From Acidimicrobiia bacterium (GTDB lineage Bacteria; Actinomycetota; Acidimicrobiia; IMCC26256; JAOSJL01), in the NCBI GenBank assembly GCA_027494115.1, contig JAOSJL010000001.1:1389926-1453925 (forward strand): a stretch of 64,000 bases of DNA, read 5' to 3'. Position numbers and translations under genes: made by a program. Below, piece after piece: positions 36,447 through 44,522 of this stretch. The notes beneath the pieces are model-generated. The model made no database searches. It was given only the letters and a program-made list of their open reading frames with translations, and was not told where the DNA came from. Position 1 is the first letter of the stretch; every line of letters begins with the position of its first letter.

Positions 36447-37582
36447 ATGGAAAGAGCCGCAAGCAACGCGAAGCGCCGAGCACGATACGCAGCGGTCACG
36501 GTTCTCCTGATGCTGATCGCCGCAGCGTGTGTCCCCAACCCGCCCGTCGTTCCTCCCGGAAACATCAGTGGCGGCGTGCGCCCTCCGGGCTTCAACCACA
36601 GCCCGCCGGTGTCTCTCAACAACGTCTCCTACGGGAACCGCATCGACCCCTGTACCGACGAGGCGTACCAGGAACTCGATGTCTACCGGCCCAGTGTTCC
36701 CCGGGCGGAGCAGCACGGAGTGATCCTCTTCCTGCATTCGGGCGGCTGGGTGTCGGGAAGCAAGGAGTACAAGGACGGCAAGTCTGGGGACTCGAACGCG
36801 TGGGCCTGGGTCGCTCAGGGTTGGTCAGTTGTCTCGGTCGACTACGCCCTGTCGTGCTTCGACAACGGCTGGAAGAACTCGCACCCGCAGGCGCTCCAGG
36901 ATGTGAAGCGAGCCATCCGCTACATCAAGGCGAATCAGTCCAGCCTCGGCATCAACACGTCGGAGAACCTCTTCCTCTGGGGTACCTCGGCCGGAGGGCA
37001 CCTGGCAGCCCTGGCCGGCATGACGGCCGGGCAGTTCGAACCGACCGGTCTGCCGAGCAACCTGGCCGCGCAGAACTCCAAGGTGGACGCCGTCATCACC
37101 CGATCAGGCCCGTTGAATTTCGTGTCGTGGAAGGCGCACTGCCAGGCCGACGCGGACTGCAACCAGTTCTTGCCCGACAACAACGCCATGCTGTCCTTCA
37201 TGGGGGCGTACCTGGGCTGTGGATCCACAGCGAGCAATGCCAACCTCGACAAATGCCTGCCGGCGGCGAAGACCCAGGCATCGGTCTCCACCCACTACGA
37301 CGCCAACGACCCCCGATCTACGTGGCGTTGGGGAAGAAGGACGGGTGGGTTCCCGAGGCGCAGGCGGACACCTTGATCAATGCCTATAGGAATGCCGGCA
37401 ACAAGTACGAGATCTGGCCGGACATCTCGAACTCGGGTCACAACAACGAGTACCTGAACTACGTGTACCTGACCTGCTTCCATTCGTGGGTGTTCTCGAA
37501 CCAGGCGAACTTCTTGGTCTGGCCGAATGACCACTTCTGTGATTACCCACGCAAGTACTGGGGATGGAACGGCACCACATGA
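36447..37582 (+). pseudogene. Lipoprotein alpha/beta-hydrolase (esterase), frameshifted
   Basis: ATG 36447 opens a lipoprotein signal peptide with lipobox AAAC (VLLMLIAAACVPNPP), so the mature protein would be tethered outside the membrane. The hydrolase core shows LDVYRPSVPR, VILFLHSGGWVSGSKEYK (oxyanion turn), YALSCFDNGWKNSHPQALQD and the nucleophile elbow LWGTSAGGHLAAL with GxSxG Ser. A CCCCC run at 37310-37314 breaks the frame; adding one C continues into IYVALGKKDGWVPEAQADTL (acid residue) and the His segment ISNSGHNNEYLN. Repaired length about 378 residues. Probable carboxylesterase/BD-FAE-type. Confidence 0.78.
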
Positions 37583-37644
37583 CCTGGTGGATCCTTCTGA
37601 TCAGCTCTTCGCAGGCGGACTCAGCCTGAACAGGAACGAGCACG

Positions 37645-37761
37645 ATGGGGCGCCTCGACCATGTGCATGTCCACGTGCCGGATCCGCCCGAGGCCGCCCG
37701 GTTGGATCTCGACTTGTGCCGGGCGTTCGATCTTGTCGGCCCGTGGGGAAACCAGAGATGA
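37645..37761 (+). pseudogene. Short VOC-like N-terminal remnant
   Basis: A 38-codon frame, MGRLDHVHVHVPDPPEAARL, looks like the first strand and helix of a glyoxalase/VOC domain, then stops. It is too short to function and has no visible continuation in other frames. A remnant or chance similarity. Confidence 0.35.
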
Positions 37762-37770
37762 TGGGGAGGC

Positions 37771-38370
37771 ATGCGTAGGAGCCTCATCGTCATCGGCGCG
37801 ACCACGGTGGCGGGCCTGTTGTTGGTGTGGGGCTGGCGCGTATTCGGAGCGAGCAGTGCGCTCTTCGCGTTCATGGTCGTATGGGTGCCGATGACGTGGC
37901 TCGGCACGGTGAGTCGAGTCGTGCAACCTCGACTGCCCCGCTCGTACCACGAGCTCCGCGACTTCGAGCGCGACGGCCGACTCTACGAGCTGCTCGGAGT
38001 CAGACTCGTCAAGCGACTGCTGCGCCGTGGGCCACTCGCGGTGTTCAACCCGGACCTGCACCTGCCGGCGGAACACTCATCCGAGCGACTCGCTCGCCTC
38101 GACCAGAGGATGCGCGATGCCGAGGCGAGCCACTTCATCCTCTTCGTCGTCACCCTTGGGGTCGCCGCATGCGCCGCAGCGCGCGGCTGGTGGACAGCCG
38201 CGGGTCTCATCGTCCTGTTCGACGTCCTGTTGAACGGATACCCGGTCGTGCTCCAGCGCTACAACCGAGCTCTCCTGCAGAAGCGCTTCCCCATGTTGCG
38301 CAACGCTGAGAGCAGGAATCAGGAAGCCAGCGCCTCATGGGATCCCGGGGTCGCTCAACCAGATCGGTGA
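37771..38370 (+). CDS. Glycosyl-4,4'-diaponeurosporenoate acyltransferase-like membrane protein
   Basis: 199 residues. Two N-terminal membrane helices (LIVIGATTVAGLLLVWGW, SALFAFMVVWVPMTWLG), then SYHELRDFERDGRLYELLGV, LVKRLLRRGPLAVFNPDLHL, RMRDAEASHFILFVVTLGVA and a final NGYPVVLQRYNRALLQKRF. This combination of a 'fErdGrlYe.lGVr.fk' motif and a C-terminal 'N.YPv.lQRYNR.R' is characteristic of the CrtO-type acyltransferase family that esterifies carotenoid glycosides, although most actinobacterial members are uncharacterised. No other carotenoid biosynthesis gene is seen here, so the acyl acceptor may differ. Confidence 0.75.
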   Translation: MRRSLIVIGATTVAGLLLVWGWRVFGASSALFAFMVVWVPMTWLGTVSRVVQPRLPRSYHELRDFERDGRLYELLGVRLVKRLLRRGPLAVFNPDLHLPAEHSSERLARLDQRMRDAEASHFILFVVTLGVAACAAARGWWTAAGLIVLFDVLLNGYPVVLQRYNRALLQKRFPMLRNAESRNQEASASWDPGVAQPDR

Positions 38371-38426
38371 GCGCATCCAACCCTGGGTGTGCCAGGTGAT
38401 CCGCTCATCGAGTAGGTATCAGATTC

Positions 38427-38878
38427 ATGCATGCCCACGTCGCGATTCACAACCTGCTCGCCGAATACTGCGAGCATTTCGATGCCGGCGACTTCGACTC
38501 GTTCGCAGACCTCTTCTCGAACGGCACCTGGTTTCCGACCGCGGGGAGGGGGCAGGCGCGGAACCGGTTCGCCGGTGGTGCGAGGAACACATACTTCTCT
38601 ACGACGGATTGCCCCACACCAAACACGTCACCACCAACATCTGGCTCGATGTCCACGATGACGGACGCGCCGAGGCACGCTCATATGTCACGGTCTGGCA
38701 GGGGCTCGCGGACTTCCCCTTGCAGGCGATCTTCAGCGGGCGCTACGCCGACGATCTGGCATTGATCGACGGTCGGTGGAGTTTCGTGGCTCGGTGGGCC
38801 CACCCCGACGTGATCGGTGACATGAGCCGACACATGCGCGACACGTTGCCGCCGGGGCCGCTGCGCACCAAGGTCTGA
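38427..38878 (+). pseudogene. SnoaL-like protein, frameshifted
   Basis: ATG 38427 gives HVAIHNLLAEYCEHFDAGDF and FADLFSNGTWFPTAG. At the GGGG and GGGGG runs (38543-38552) the frame is lost; it resumes as AEPVRRWCEEHILLYDGLPH, TNIWLDVHDDGRAEARSYVT and YADDLALIDGRWSFVARWAH in another frame. The whole is a ~150-residue SnoaL_4/NTF2-fold protein with the expected His-Asp pocket, as in ring-hydroxylating dioxygenase beta-like proteins. Either a single-base indel in the sequence or a recent mutation. Confidence 0.75.
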
Positions 38879-39004
38879 CGCTGCCAAATCAGGGCTGTCG
38901 GTACCCCGCCGACCTCCCCCTGGGGCGGGCCGGGAACGTGTCGCTGGATAGCGGCGGGACACCTCGATCGACTCGGGCTCGGCCGCGGCCAGGGTCTCAC
39001 TCGG

Positions 39005-40375
39005 TCACTGGAGAACCCTGAGGGCGAACCGGCCGAGCGCGCGGTCGGCACGTTCGGGGTTTTCGTCGACGCCGATGAGCACCTTGTGGGAGGTGTCCAA
39101 CAGGAGCCGGCGCAACACTCTGCCGGGAGGCAGCGGGACCGGCTTCTTGGCGACGAAAGGCAGCGCCGTGAGTTCAGTACCGTCCGTGAGCAGCATGTCG
39201 CGAACGATCTTGCCGACGAGACGGCTTGGTCCGACACCGTGGCCCGCGTAGCCGAGGGCGTAGAGGATGCGCTGACCCCGCAGCCAGTTCACGGACGCGA
39301 TGCAGTCGACGGTCCCGCACACCGGGCCGGCCCAGCCGCGGTCCATGGCGACGTCGTCGAGCCCCGGGAACGTCCAGCGGAAGGTCTCCTCGAGCCGGTC
39401 GAAGAGGCGCTGGTTGCGGTCGTGGCGCTCGTTGGGACCACCGGACATGAAGGGGGCGTCGCGGCCGCCCCACAGGATCCGTCCGTCGGCGGTACGCCTG
39501 CTGAAGTGGACCAGGATCCGCTTGTCCTCGATTCCGCAGCGCGATTCCCACCCGATCCGTTCCCACTGCTCCGCCGTGAGCGGCTCGGTGAGGGTGATGT
39601 AGGCGTAGATCGTGAAGATGAAACGGCGAAGCTCGGGGATGGAGTGGGCGTAGGCGTTCGTGGCGATGACAGCCCGGTCGGCGTGCACGGTGCCGAAGGG
39701 GGTGCGGGCCTCGACGCGGAGCCCCCCGATGTCCTCGACGGCGTCGACGGGCGTGAGCTCGAGGATCCGCACGCCCCGCCTCCGGGCGGCGTCCGCGAGG
39801 CCCCGTGAGAGGGCGGCGGGGTCGAGGATCAGCGCCTGGTCCTCGAAGTGCCCGATCCGGAAGGTCGGGCTGTGCGCGTAGGCCTGCACCTGATCGGCGT
39901 CGAGGGGTGTGAAGGGCAGCCCCATGCGCTCCGCGGCGTCGAGGTCCTGGCGGATCCGGACGTCCTGTTCGGGCCCGTTCGACACCGTGAGGTTGCCCGA
40001 GCGCCAGATGTCGGCCTCGATCGCCTCGGATGTCGCGAAGTCCTCGATCTCCCCGATGGCGGTGTGCATCGCCCGGTACGTGGCGCCCGCCCGCGTGTCG
40101 CCGACCATCTTGGCGAGCTGGTGGATGTTGCGCCCGACGATGGTCATGGCGAAACCGCCGTTGCGGCCACTGGCGCCGAACCCGACGACCTTCTGCTCGA
40201 GGACGGTCACCTCGATCGACGGGTCGGCCTCCTTGAGGCAGATCGCCGACCACAGCCCGGTGAAACCACCACCGACGATCACGACGTCGGCGGTCTCGTC
40301 GCCGTCGAGCCGCTCGCCGGGCGTGTAGTCGCCCTGCTCGAGCCAGAAGCTGCGGGTCTTCCAGTCGCCCATCAT
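39005..40375 (-). CDS. FAD-dependent amino acid/amine oxidoreductase (DadA/PuuB-like)
   Basis: 456 residues, intact. N terminus MMGDWKTRSFWLEQGDY is followed by the FAD motif VVIVGGGFTGLWSAICLKEA, then QKVVGFGASGRNGGFAM, the flavin-contacting turn of the DAO family. Further on: IYAYITLTEPLTAEQW, LWGGRDAPFMSGG, and the C-terminal LYALGYAGHGVGPSRLVGKI which closes the FAD site. This set of motifs is that of gamma-glutamylputrescine oxidase-like proteins. It probably oxidises a primary or secondary amine to an imine. A paralogue with the same motif set lies at 44523-45907. Confidence 0.9.
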   Translation of the reverse strand: MMGDWKTRSFWLEQGDYTPGERLDGDETADVVIVGGGFTGLWSAICLKEADPSIEVTVLEQKVVGFGASGRNGGFAMTIVGRNIHQLAKMVGDTRAGATYRAMHTAIGEIEDFATSEAIEADIWRSGNLTVSNGPEQDVRIRQDLDAAERMGLPFTPLDADQVQAYAHSPTFRIGHFEDQALILDPAALSRGLADAARRRGVRILELTPVDAVEDIGGLRVEARTPFGTVHADRAVIATNAYAHSIPELRRFIFTIYAYITLTEPLTAEQWERIGWESRCGIEDKRILVHFSRRTADGRILWGGRDAPFMSGGPNERHDRNQRLFDRLEETFRWTFPGLDDVAMDRGWAGPVCGTVDCIASVNWLRGQRILYALGYAGHGVGPSRLVGKIVRDMLLTDGTELTALPFVAKKPVPLPPGRVLRRLLLDTSHKVLIGVDENPERADRALGRFALRVLQ

Positions 40376-40416
40376 CGTGTGTGCCTTCCTCGGGTTCGGT
40401 CTGGTCTGTCAGGTCT

Positions 40417-40461
40417 GGTCAGGTCGGGTTCGGTCAGGTCGGGTTCGGTCAGGTCGGGTTC
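40417..40461. repeat. Three perfect 15-bp tandem repeats
   Basis: GGTCAGGTCGGGTTC occurs three times without interruption, with partial copies on both sides, in the gap between the FAD oxidoreductase start and the hydrolase stop. The repeat period of 15 bp does not match a helical turn. It may be slippage DNA or a multi-site element ahead of the oxidoreductase. Confidence 0.75.
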
Positions 40462-40463
40462 GG

Positions 40464-41543
40464 TCAGGAGTGATCGTCGAGCCAGGCGGAGATCCGGGGG
40501 AAGATCTCGGCTCGTGACGCGCGGCCGGCGACGAGATCGTCGTGGCCATGGTCGACCGAGAACCCAGCGGCGGTGCCCGCCTCGATGTAGGTCTTGTCGG
40601 CCGATCCCAGTTGCTCGAAGGTGGCCCGTACGGCGTCGGCGGGCCGCTGGAGGTCACGCGCGCCGGCCATCACGAGGAGCGGCAGCGTGACCTCGTCGAG
40701 CCGGTCGCTCCACACCGTCGTTGCGTCGAGGCTATGCATGGTCCCGTGGGCGACCCAGTCCGCGAACTGGTCCGCGAGCACCGTGGACTCGTCGGGGACA
40801 CCGTTGTAGAGGTAGCGGGCCGGCACGATCGGATCCGTGTTGGCCGGCCGGAAGCTCGACTCGAGTTGGCGGGACCGCGTCAGCGCCAGAAGCGGTCCCG
40901 CGGCGCGCGCGCCGGCACGGAAGGGAATCCGACCGTCGCGGCGCGACCGAGGTGGTGCTGTCACCCCCGGCACCTTCGCCGACGGTGGCGTGATCGCCGG
41001 CGATCCGCAGGTGATCCCACCCCGGAGCTGACCGGTGGTTTCCGAGATCGCCGCCGCGTAGAGGGCCTGCCCGCTCATCTCGAGTCCGACCCAGAATGCC
41101 TCGTCCGAGCCCGATCGCGCGCACGCCGCCGCCACGGCGGTCGGCAGGTCGTGCTGGACGATGTCGTCGAAGCTCCACTGCGCATCGGCGCCGGATCCAC
41201 CGACGGGGGTGCTGTCGCCCCTGCCGCGGAGGTCGACTGCGTAGAAGTCGAAGCCCGCGTCGGCGAGGAACCTCGCCAGGCTGGTCTGTGGGGTGAGGTC
41301 CCAGATGAGGTGGCTACCGGCGAATCCGTGGCCGGCCACGACCGGGTACGGCTTCGCGCTGCCTCTCGCGGCGTACCGGTCGAGGGTGAGCTGCCAGCCG
41401 TCGTCGGTCTCGACCACGATGCGTTCATCCTCGGCGGTGTCGAACCGCAGGTCGCGATAGAAGCGGATGACCTTCCGGCCGGCGAGCGCACCGGCTGCCG
41501 CTGCCACGGCGCCGATCGCGATCCCCATCGCGGAGGGCCTCAT
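40464..41543 (-). CDS. Alpha/beta-hydrolase fold protein with altered nucleophile elbow
   Basis: 359 residues. A short hydrophobic N-terminal segment (AIGAVAAAAGALAGRKV) may anchor it. The fold is clear: YPVVAGHGFAGSHLIWDL (oxyanion strand), FYAVDLRGRGDSTP, LPLLVMAGARDLQRPADAV (acid strand) and a late VDHGHDDLVAGRAS (His). The elbow reads WVGLEMSGQALY: where GxSxG hydrolases carry Ser, this has Glu, with Ser displaced two positions. It might therefore be non-hydrolytic or use a different nucleophile. The start overlaps the stop of the TetR gene by 4 bp, so the two are one operon. Confidence 0.8.
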   Translation of the reverse strand: MRPSAMGIAIGAVAAAAGALAGRKVIRFYRDLRFDTAEDERIVVETDDGWQLTLDRYAARGSAKPYPVVAGHGFAGSHLIWDLTPQTSLARFLADAGFDFYAVDLRGRGDSTPVGGSGADAQWSFDDIVQHDLPTAVAAACARSGSDEAFWVGLEMSGQALYAAAISETTGQLRGGITCGSPAITPPSAKVPGVTAPPRSRRDGRIPFRAGARAAGPLLALTRSRQLESSFRPANTDPIVPARYLYNGVPDESTVLADQFADWVAHGTMHSLDATTVWSDRLDEVTLPLLVMAGARDLQRPADAVRATFEQLGSADKTYIEAGTAAGFSVDHGHDDLVAGRASRAEIFPRISAWLDDHS

Positions 41544-42130
41544 GTCCCCACCGGTTCGGCCCGCGCGAGCGACCCGACGAGCCGGCCCACGACGGCGAGC
41601 GCCTCGTCGACGGTTCCCGACCCGAGCACGTGCACTGTCGCCTCCATGAAGGCGCCCGCCAGCACGCGGGTGAGTGTCTCGGGATCGAGCGGGGCCAACT
41701 CACCGTCGGCGATCCCTGTTTCGATCAGCCCCCGGACCAATCCGAGCGAGCCCTCGTGGTCAGCCCGTCCGGCGGCGTCGAGCGCCGGGGTGAACCACGC
41801 TTCGCGCAGGAACGGCCGTGCGCCGGGCATCGCCTGCACCGTCCTCAGGAATGCCTCGAAGCAGACGAGCAGGTTTGTGGTGGCGGACTGGTCGGGATCG
41901 TGGACGGCCAGCGCGCTGGTCGCCAGCTCTTCCCACAGCAGGTGCTGGAGGTCGCGGGCCAGGTCGTCCTTGTCCTCGAAGTAGTAGTAGACGGCTCCTT
42001 TGGTGACCCCCGCCGATGTCGCGATCTCGTCGACCGATGCGCCCCGGAAGCCCTTCTCACCGAACACCTCGAGGGCGGCGTCCAGGATGCGCTGCTTCGT
42101 GTCGCGCACCATCGGCTCTCGCTTCCCCAC
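41540..42130 (-). CDS. TetR-family transcriptional regulator
   Basis: 196 residues. GTG 42130 is chosen since GGAGG lies 6 bases upstream; ATG 42112 is an alternative. N-terminal HTH: TKQRILDAALEVFGEKGFRG then SVDEIATSAGVTKGAVYYYF, the family signature. The ligand-binding half ends EALAVVGRLVGSLARAEPVG. It overlaps the hydrolase gene downstream and faces the SDR gene at 42309 across a 180-bp gap containing the perfect inverted repeat at 42202-42222. It likely represses itself and the SDR until a hydrophobic ligand binds. Confidence 0.92.
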   Translation of the reverse strand: MGKREPMVRDTKQRILDAALEVFGEKGFRGASVDEIATSAGVTKGAVYYYFEDKDDLARDLQHLLWEELATSALAVHDPDQSATTNLLVCFEAFLRTVQAMPGARPFLREAWFTPALDAAGRADHEGSLGLVRGLIETGIADGELAPLDPETLTRVLAGAFMEATVHVLGSGTVDEALAVVGRLVGSLARAEPVGT

Positions 42131-42201
42131 ACCGACCTCCGCGGTCCGGTTCTCGGGCGCGCCGGGCGCGACCCCGAAGTCGTCCGTACCTCTGGTACCG
42201 G

Positions 42202-42222
42202 GAACATACCTGCGGTATGTTC
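42202..42222. promoter_or_regulatory. Perfect TetR-type operator
   Basis: GAACATACC-TGC-GGTATGTTC, a 9-bp perfect inverted repeat with 3-bp spacer, located between the divergent TetR and SDR starts. Length and symmetry are those expected for a TetR dimer site. Confidence 0.75.
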
Positions 42223-42308
42223 GGTGGGCAAGCGCCGGACCGGACCCCGCCGGCGGGGGCAGACCGGACCGGGGTGCATCGAGCCGGAACGAGATGAGAG
42301 GAGGAGGC

Positions 42309-43109
42309 GTGCCGTTCGATCTGTCGGACCGGAGCGTCGTGGTGACCGGGGCGTCGTCGGGCATCGGCGCGGCGGTGGCCGTGGAGGCCGCCCGGCGCGG
42401 CGCGCGGATCGGGCTGGTCGCCCGGCGGGAGGCGGAGCTGGCGGCGGTCCTGGACCGTTGCCGACACCACGCGCCGCGCTCGGAGATGTGGGTCTGCGAC
42501 CTCGCCGATGCCGCGCGGCTGGACGCGCTGGTCCACGATCTTCCCGAGCGTCTCGGCGGCGTCGACGTGCTCATCAACAACGCCGGGATCCCCAAACGCC
42601 GCCACGTGACCCGGCTCACCCCCGCCGAGGTCGACGCGGCCACGCGCATCAACTACCTGGTGCCGGTCCACCTGGCGCTGGCGCTGCTCCCCGGCATGCT
42701 CGAGCGCGGCGAGGGTCGCATCATCAATGTGGCGTCGGTGGCGGCCGTCCTGAGCTCACCGGGAGAGAGCGCGTACAACGCGTCGAAGGCCGCCCTGACG
42801 GTGTGGTCCGAGACGGCGGACGTCGATCTCGACGGCACAGGTGTCCGTGTCCACGTCGTGCATCCCGGCGTCGTCGACACGCCGCTGTTCGACGTGCCCG
42901 ACAACGACGACCTCGTCAATCCCGTCGACCCGATCCCGGTCGGTGAGGCGGCGGCGGCTGTGTTGGAACCGTTGGAGTCGGACGCGCTGATCACCTACGT
43001 GCCCGGCTACTTCGCCGACCTCGCCCGTGCGAAGGCTGACGATCCGCAGGGCTTCCTCGAGGGTGTGGCCGAATGGGTGCGGGACGAACGAGGGGACCGG
43101 TCCAACTAG
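42309..43109 (+). CDS. Short-chain dehydrogenase/reductase
   Basis: 266 residues from GTG 42309; ATG 42294 would add five residues. The leader carries GAGAGGAGG. Motifs: VVVTGASSGIGAAVAVEAAR, NNAGIPKRR, INVASVAAVLSSPGES and YNASK (catalytic Tyr/Lys), VVHPGVVDTPLF. An Arg-rich segment after strand 2 (GLVARREAEL) predicts NADP(H). Controlled by the divergent TetR through the operator at 42202. Its 3' end overlaps the convergent LLM gene by 4 bp. Substrate unknown; general SDRs with this layout act on lipids or xenobiotics. Confidence 0.9.
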   Translation: MPFDLSDRSVVVTGASSGIGAAVAVEAARRGARIGLVARREAELAAVLDRCRHHAPRSEMWVCDLADAARLDALVHDLPERLGGVDVLINNAGIPKRRHVTRLTPAEVDAATRINYLVPVHLALALLPGMLERGEGRIINVASVAAVLSSPGESAYNASKAALTVWSETADVDLDGTGVRVHVVHPGVVDTPLFDVPDNDDLVNPVDPIPVGEAAAAVLEPLESDALITYVPGYFADLARAKADDPQGFLEGVAEWVRDERGDRSN

Positions 43110-43987
43110 TCCTTCACGTTGGCGATGACCTCGTCGGCGTACCAGCGCAGTGCTTCGAGCTTCTCGTCGAGGGTCTGGGTGTCGGGGCCGGGCTGGTAGG
43201 CGTCGCGGAATCCGACGATCACGTCGGTGACGCCGAGGTCTTCGAGACGGGTGATGCCGTCGGGTGTGTAGGCGTCGAGCGAGATGACGTGGGTCTCGAA
43301 GGGCTCGTGGGCGCGTCCGGCGTCGTCGCGGAACTGCTGGAGCTTGGGGAGCAGGTCGGCGAGGTCTTCGGGTCCGCCGCCGGCGTGGAGCCAGCCGTCA
43401 CCTCGCCGGGCGGCCCGGCGCAGCGCGGCGTCGCTGTGGCCGCCGACGAGGATGGGGGCCGACTGGTCGGGCACCGGGCAGATCTTGATGGAGGGCACGT
43501 CGTAGATCTCGCCGTGGTGCTCGAAGTACCCGCCACCGCTGAGGCCGCGGATGACGTCGATGGCTTCGTCCATCCGCGTCCCCCGTTTCTCCCAGGGGAC
43601 GTCGAGGATCTCGTAGTCGTCGGGCCACGGGCTCACGCCGACGCCCAGAGCGAACCGCCCCTCGGTGAGCACCGAGACGCTGGTCGCCTGCTTGGCCACG
43701 AGCACCGGGTGGCGGATCGGGAGCTTCACGACGAACGTGGTGAAGCGCAGCGTCGTCGTAGCGGCCGCGAGGTAGGGGATGAGCGAGAACGGTTCGAGGA
43801 AGGGCTTGTTTTCGAGGAACTCGCGTGTGCCGTCGGGCGAGTACGGGTAGGTGGAGTCGGAGACCTCCGGGTAGCAGATGCTGTCGGGCACGACGAAGCC
43901 GTCGTAGCCGGCCTCCTCGGCGGCGACGGCGAGGGGGCGCAGGACCGCCGGGTCGACCATGGCGTCGGCGAAGGTGAACCGCACCAC
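43106..43987 (-). CDS. LLM-class F420-dependent oxidoreductase
   Basis: 293 residues, GTG 43987 directly abutting the stop of the SnoaL gene. Shows the compact F420-type pattern: YDGFVVPDSICYPE, LRFTTFVVKLPIRHPVLVAK, SVSVLTEGRFALGVGVSPWP, then PILVGGHSDAALRRAARRGD, the motif for the second phosphate contact typical of actinobacterial F420 proteins. Together with the upstream SnoaL-like gene it forms a two-gene operon. Likely reduces a small ketone or enone using F420H2, but no substrate can be named. Confidence 0.9.
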   Translation of the reverse strand: MVRFTFADAMVDPAVLRPLAVAAEEAGYDGFVVPDSICYPEVSDSTYPYSPDGTREFLENKPFLEPFSLIPYLAAATTTLRFTTFVVKLPIRHPVLVAKQATSVSVLTEGRFALGVGVSPWPDDYEILDVPWEKRGTRMDEAIDVIRGLSGGGYFEHHGEIYDVPSIKICPVPDQSAPILVGGHSDAALRRAARRGDGWLHAGGGPEDLADLLPKLQQFRDDAGRAHEPFETHVISLDAYTPDGITRLEDLGVTDVIVGFRDAYQPGPDTQTLDEKLEALRWYADEVIANVKD

Positions 43988-44422
43988 TCAGCCGCCGGTC
44001 TCGTCGGCCTCGGTGTCGGGCGCCACGAACGTCATGTCGTCCATTCCCCACCAGCCCCGCAGGCTGGCCAGCAGGCCGTCCTCGTCCACCCGGTAGGCGA
44101 ACAGGCCTGTGACGACCGCCTTCGTGCCGTCGGGCAGCGTGGTGGTGAGCGTCATGTGGTGGGCCGACTCGTTGCCGGCCACTCTCGAGGTGTGCACGTC
44201 GATGGCGATCTGGTTGGGGCCGATGTTGGCATCGAAGAAGGCCCCCACCTCGCTCTTGCCTCGGGAACCGAGACCGCTGGGATTGGTCGGAGCCTCACCG
44301 ATGGGATCCTCGATCGCCACGTCGTCGGCCATCAGTGCGAGCCAGGCCTCTTTGTCTCCGGCTTGCACCGCGGCCCACGACCGGCGGGCCGCGATCATCG
44401 CCGGGTGTTCGTCGATGGGCAT
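43988..44422 (-). CDS. SnoaL/ketosteroid-isomerase-like protein
   Basis: 144 residues: AMIAARRSWAAVQAGDKEAW, LMADDVAIEDPIGEAPTNPS, GKSEVGAFFDANIGPNQIAI and YRVDEDGLLASLRGWWGMDD. This is the KSI-like alpha+beta barrel, with an Asp (DDVAIEDPIG) where isomerases hold their catalytic acid and a Trp-rich C-terminal strand. It is directly followed by the LLM oxidoreductase with no gap. A ketosteroid-type isomerase next to a reductase would suit isomerisation/reduction of an enone; that is inference. Confidence 0.87.
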   Translation of the reverse strand: MPIDEHPAMIAARRSWAAVQAGDKEAWLALMADDVAIEDPIGEAPTNPSGLGSRGKSEVGAFFDANIGPNQIAIDVHTSRVAGNESAHHMTLTTTLPDGTKAVVTGLFAYRVDEDGLLASLRGWWGMDDMTFVAPDTEADETGG

Positions 44423-44522
44423 GGGGTTCTCCTTCGATCGGCTTCCGTGGATTCTGTACGGCGACCTGGGTGGGCACCAATTGGGTCAGCGACCCGGGCC
44501 TCATGGATGAATGAATGTCGAT

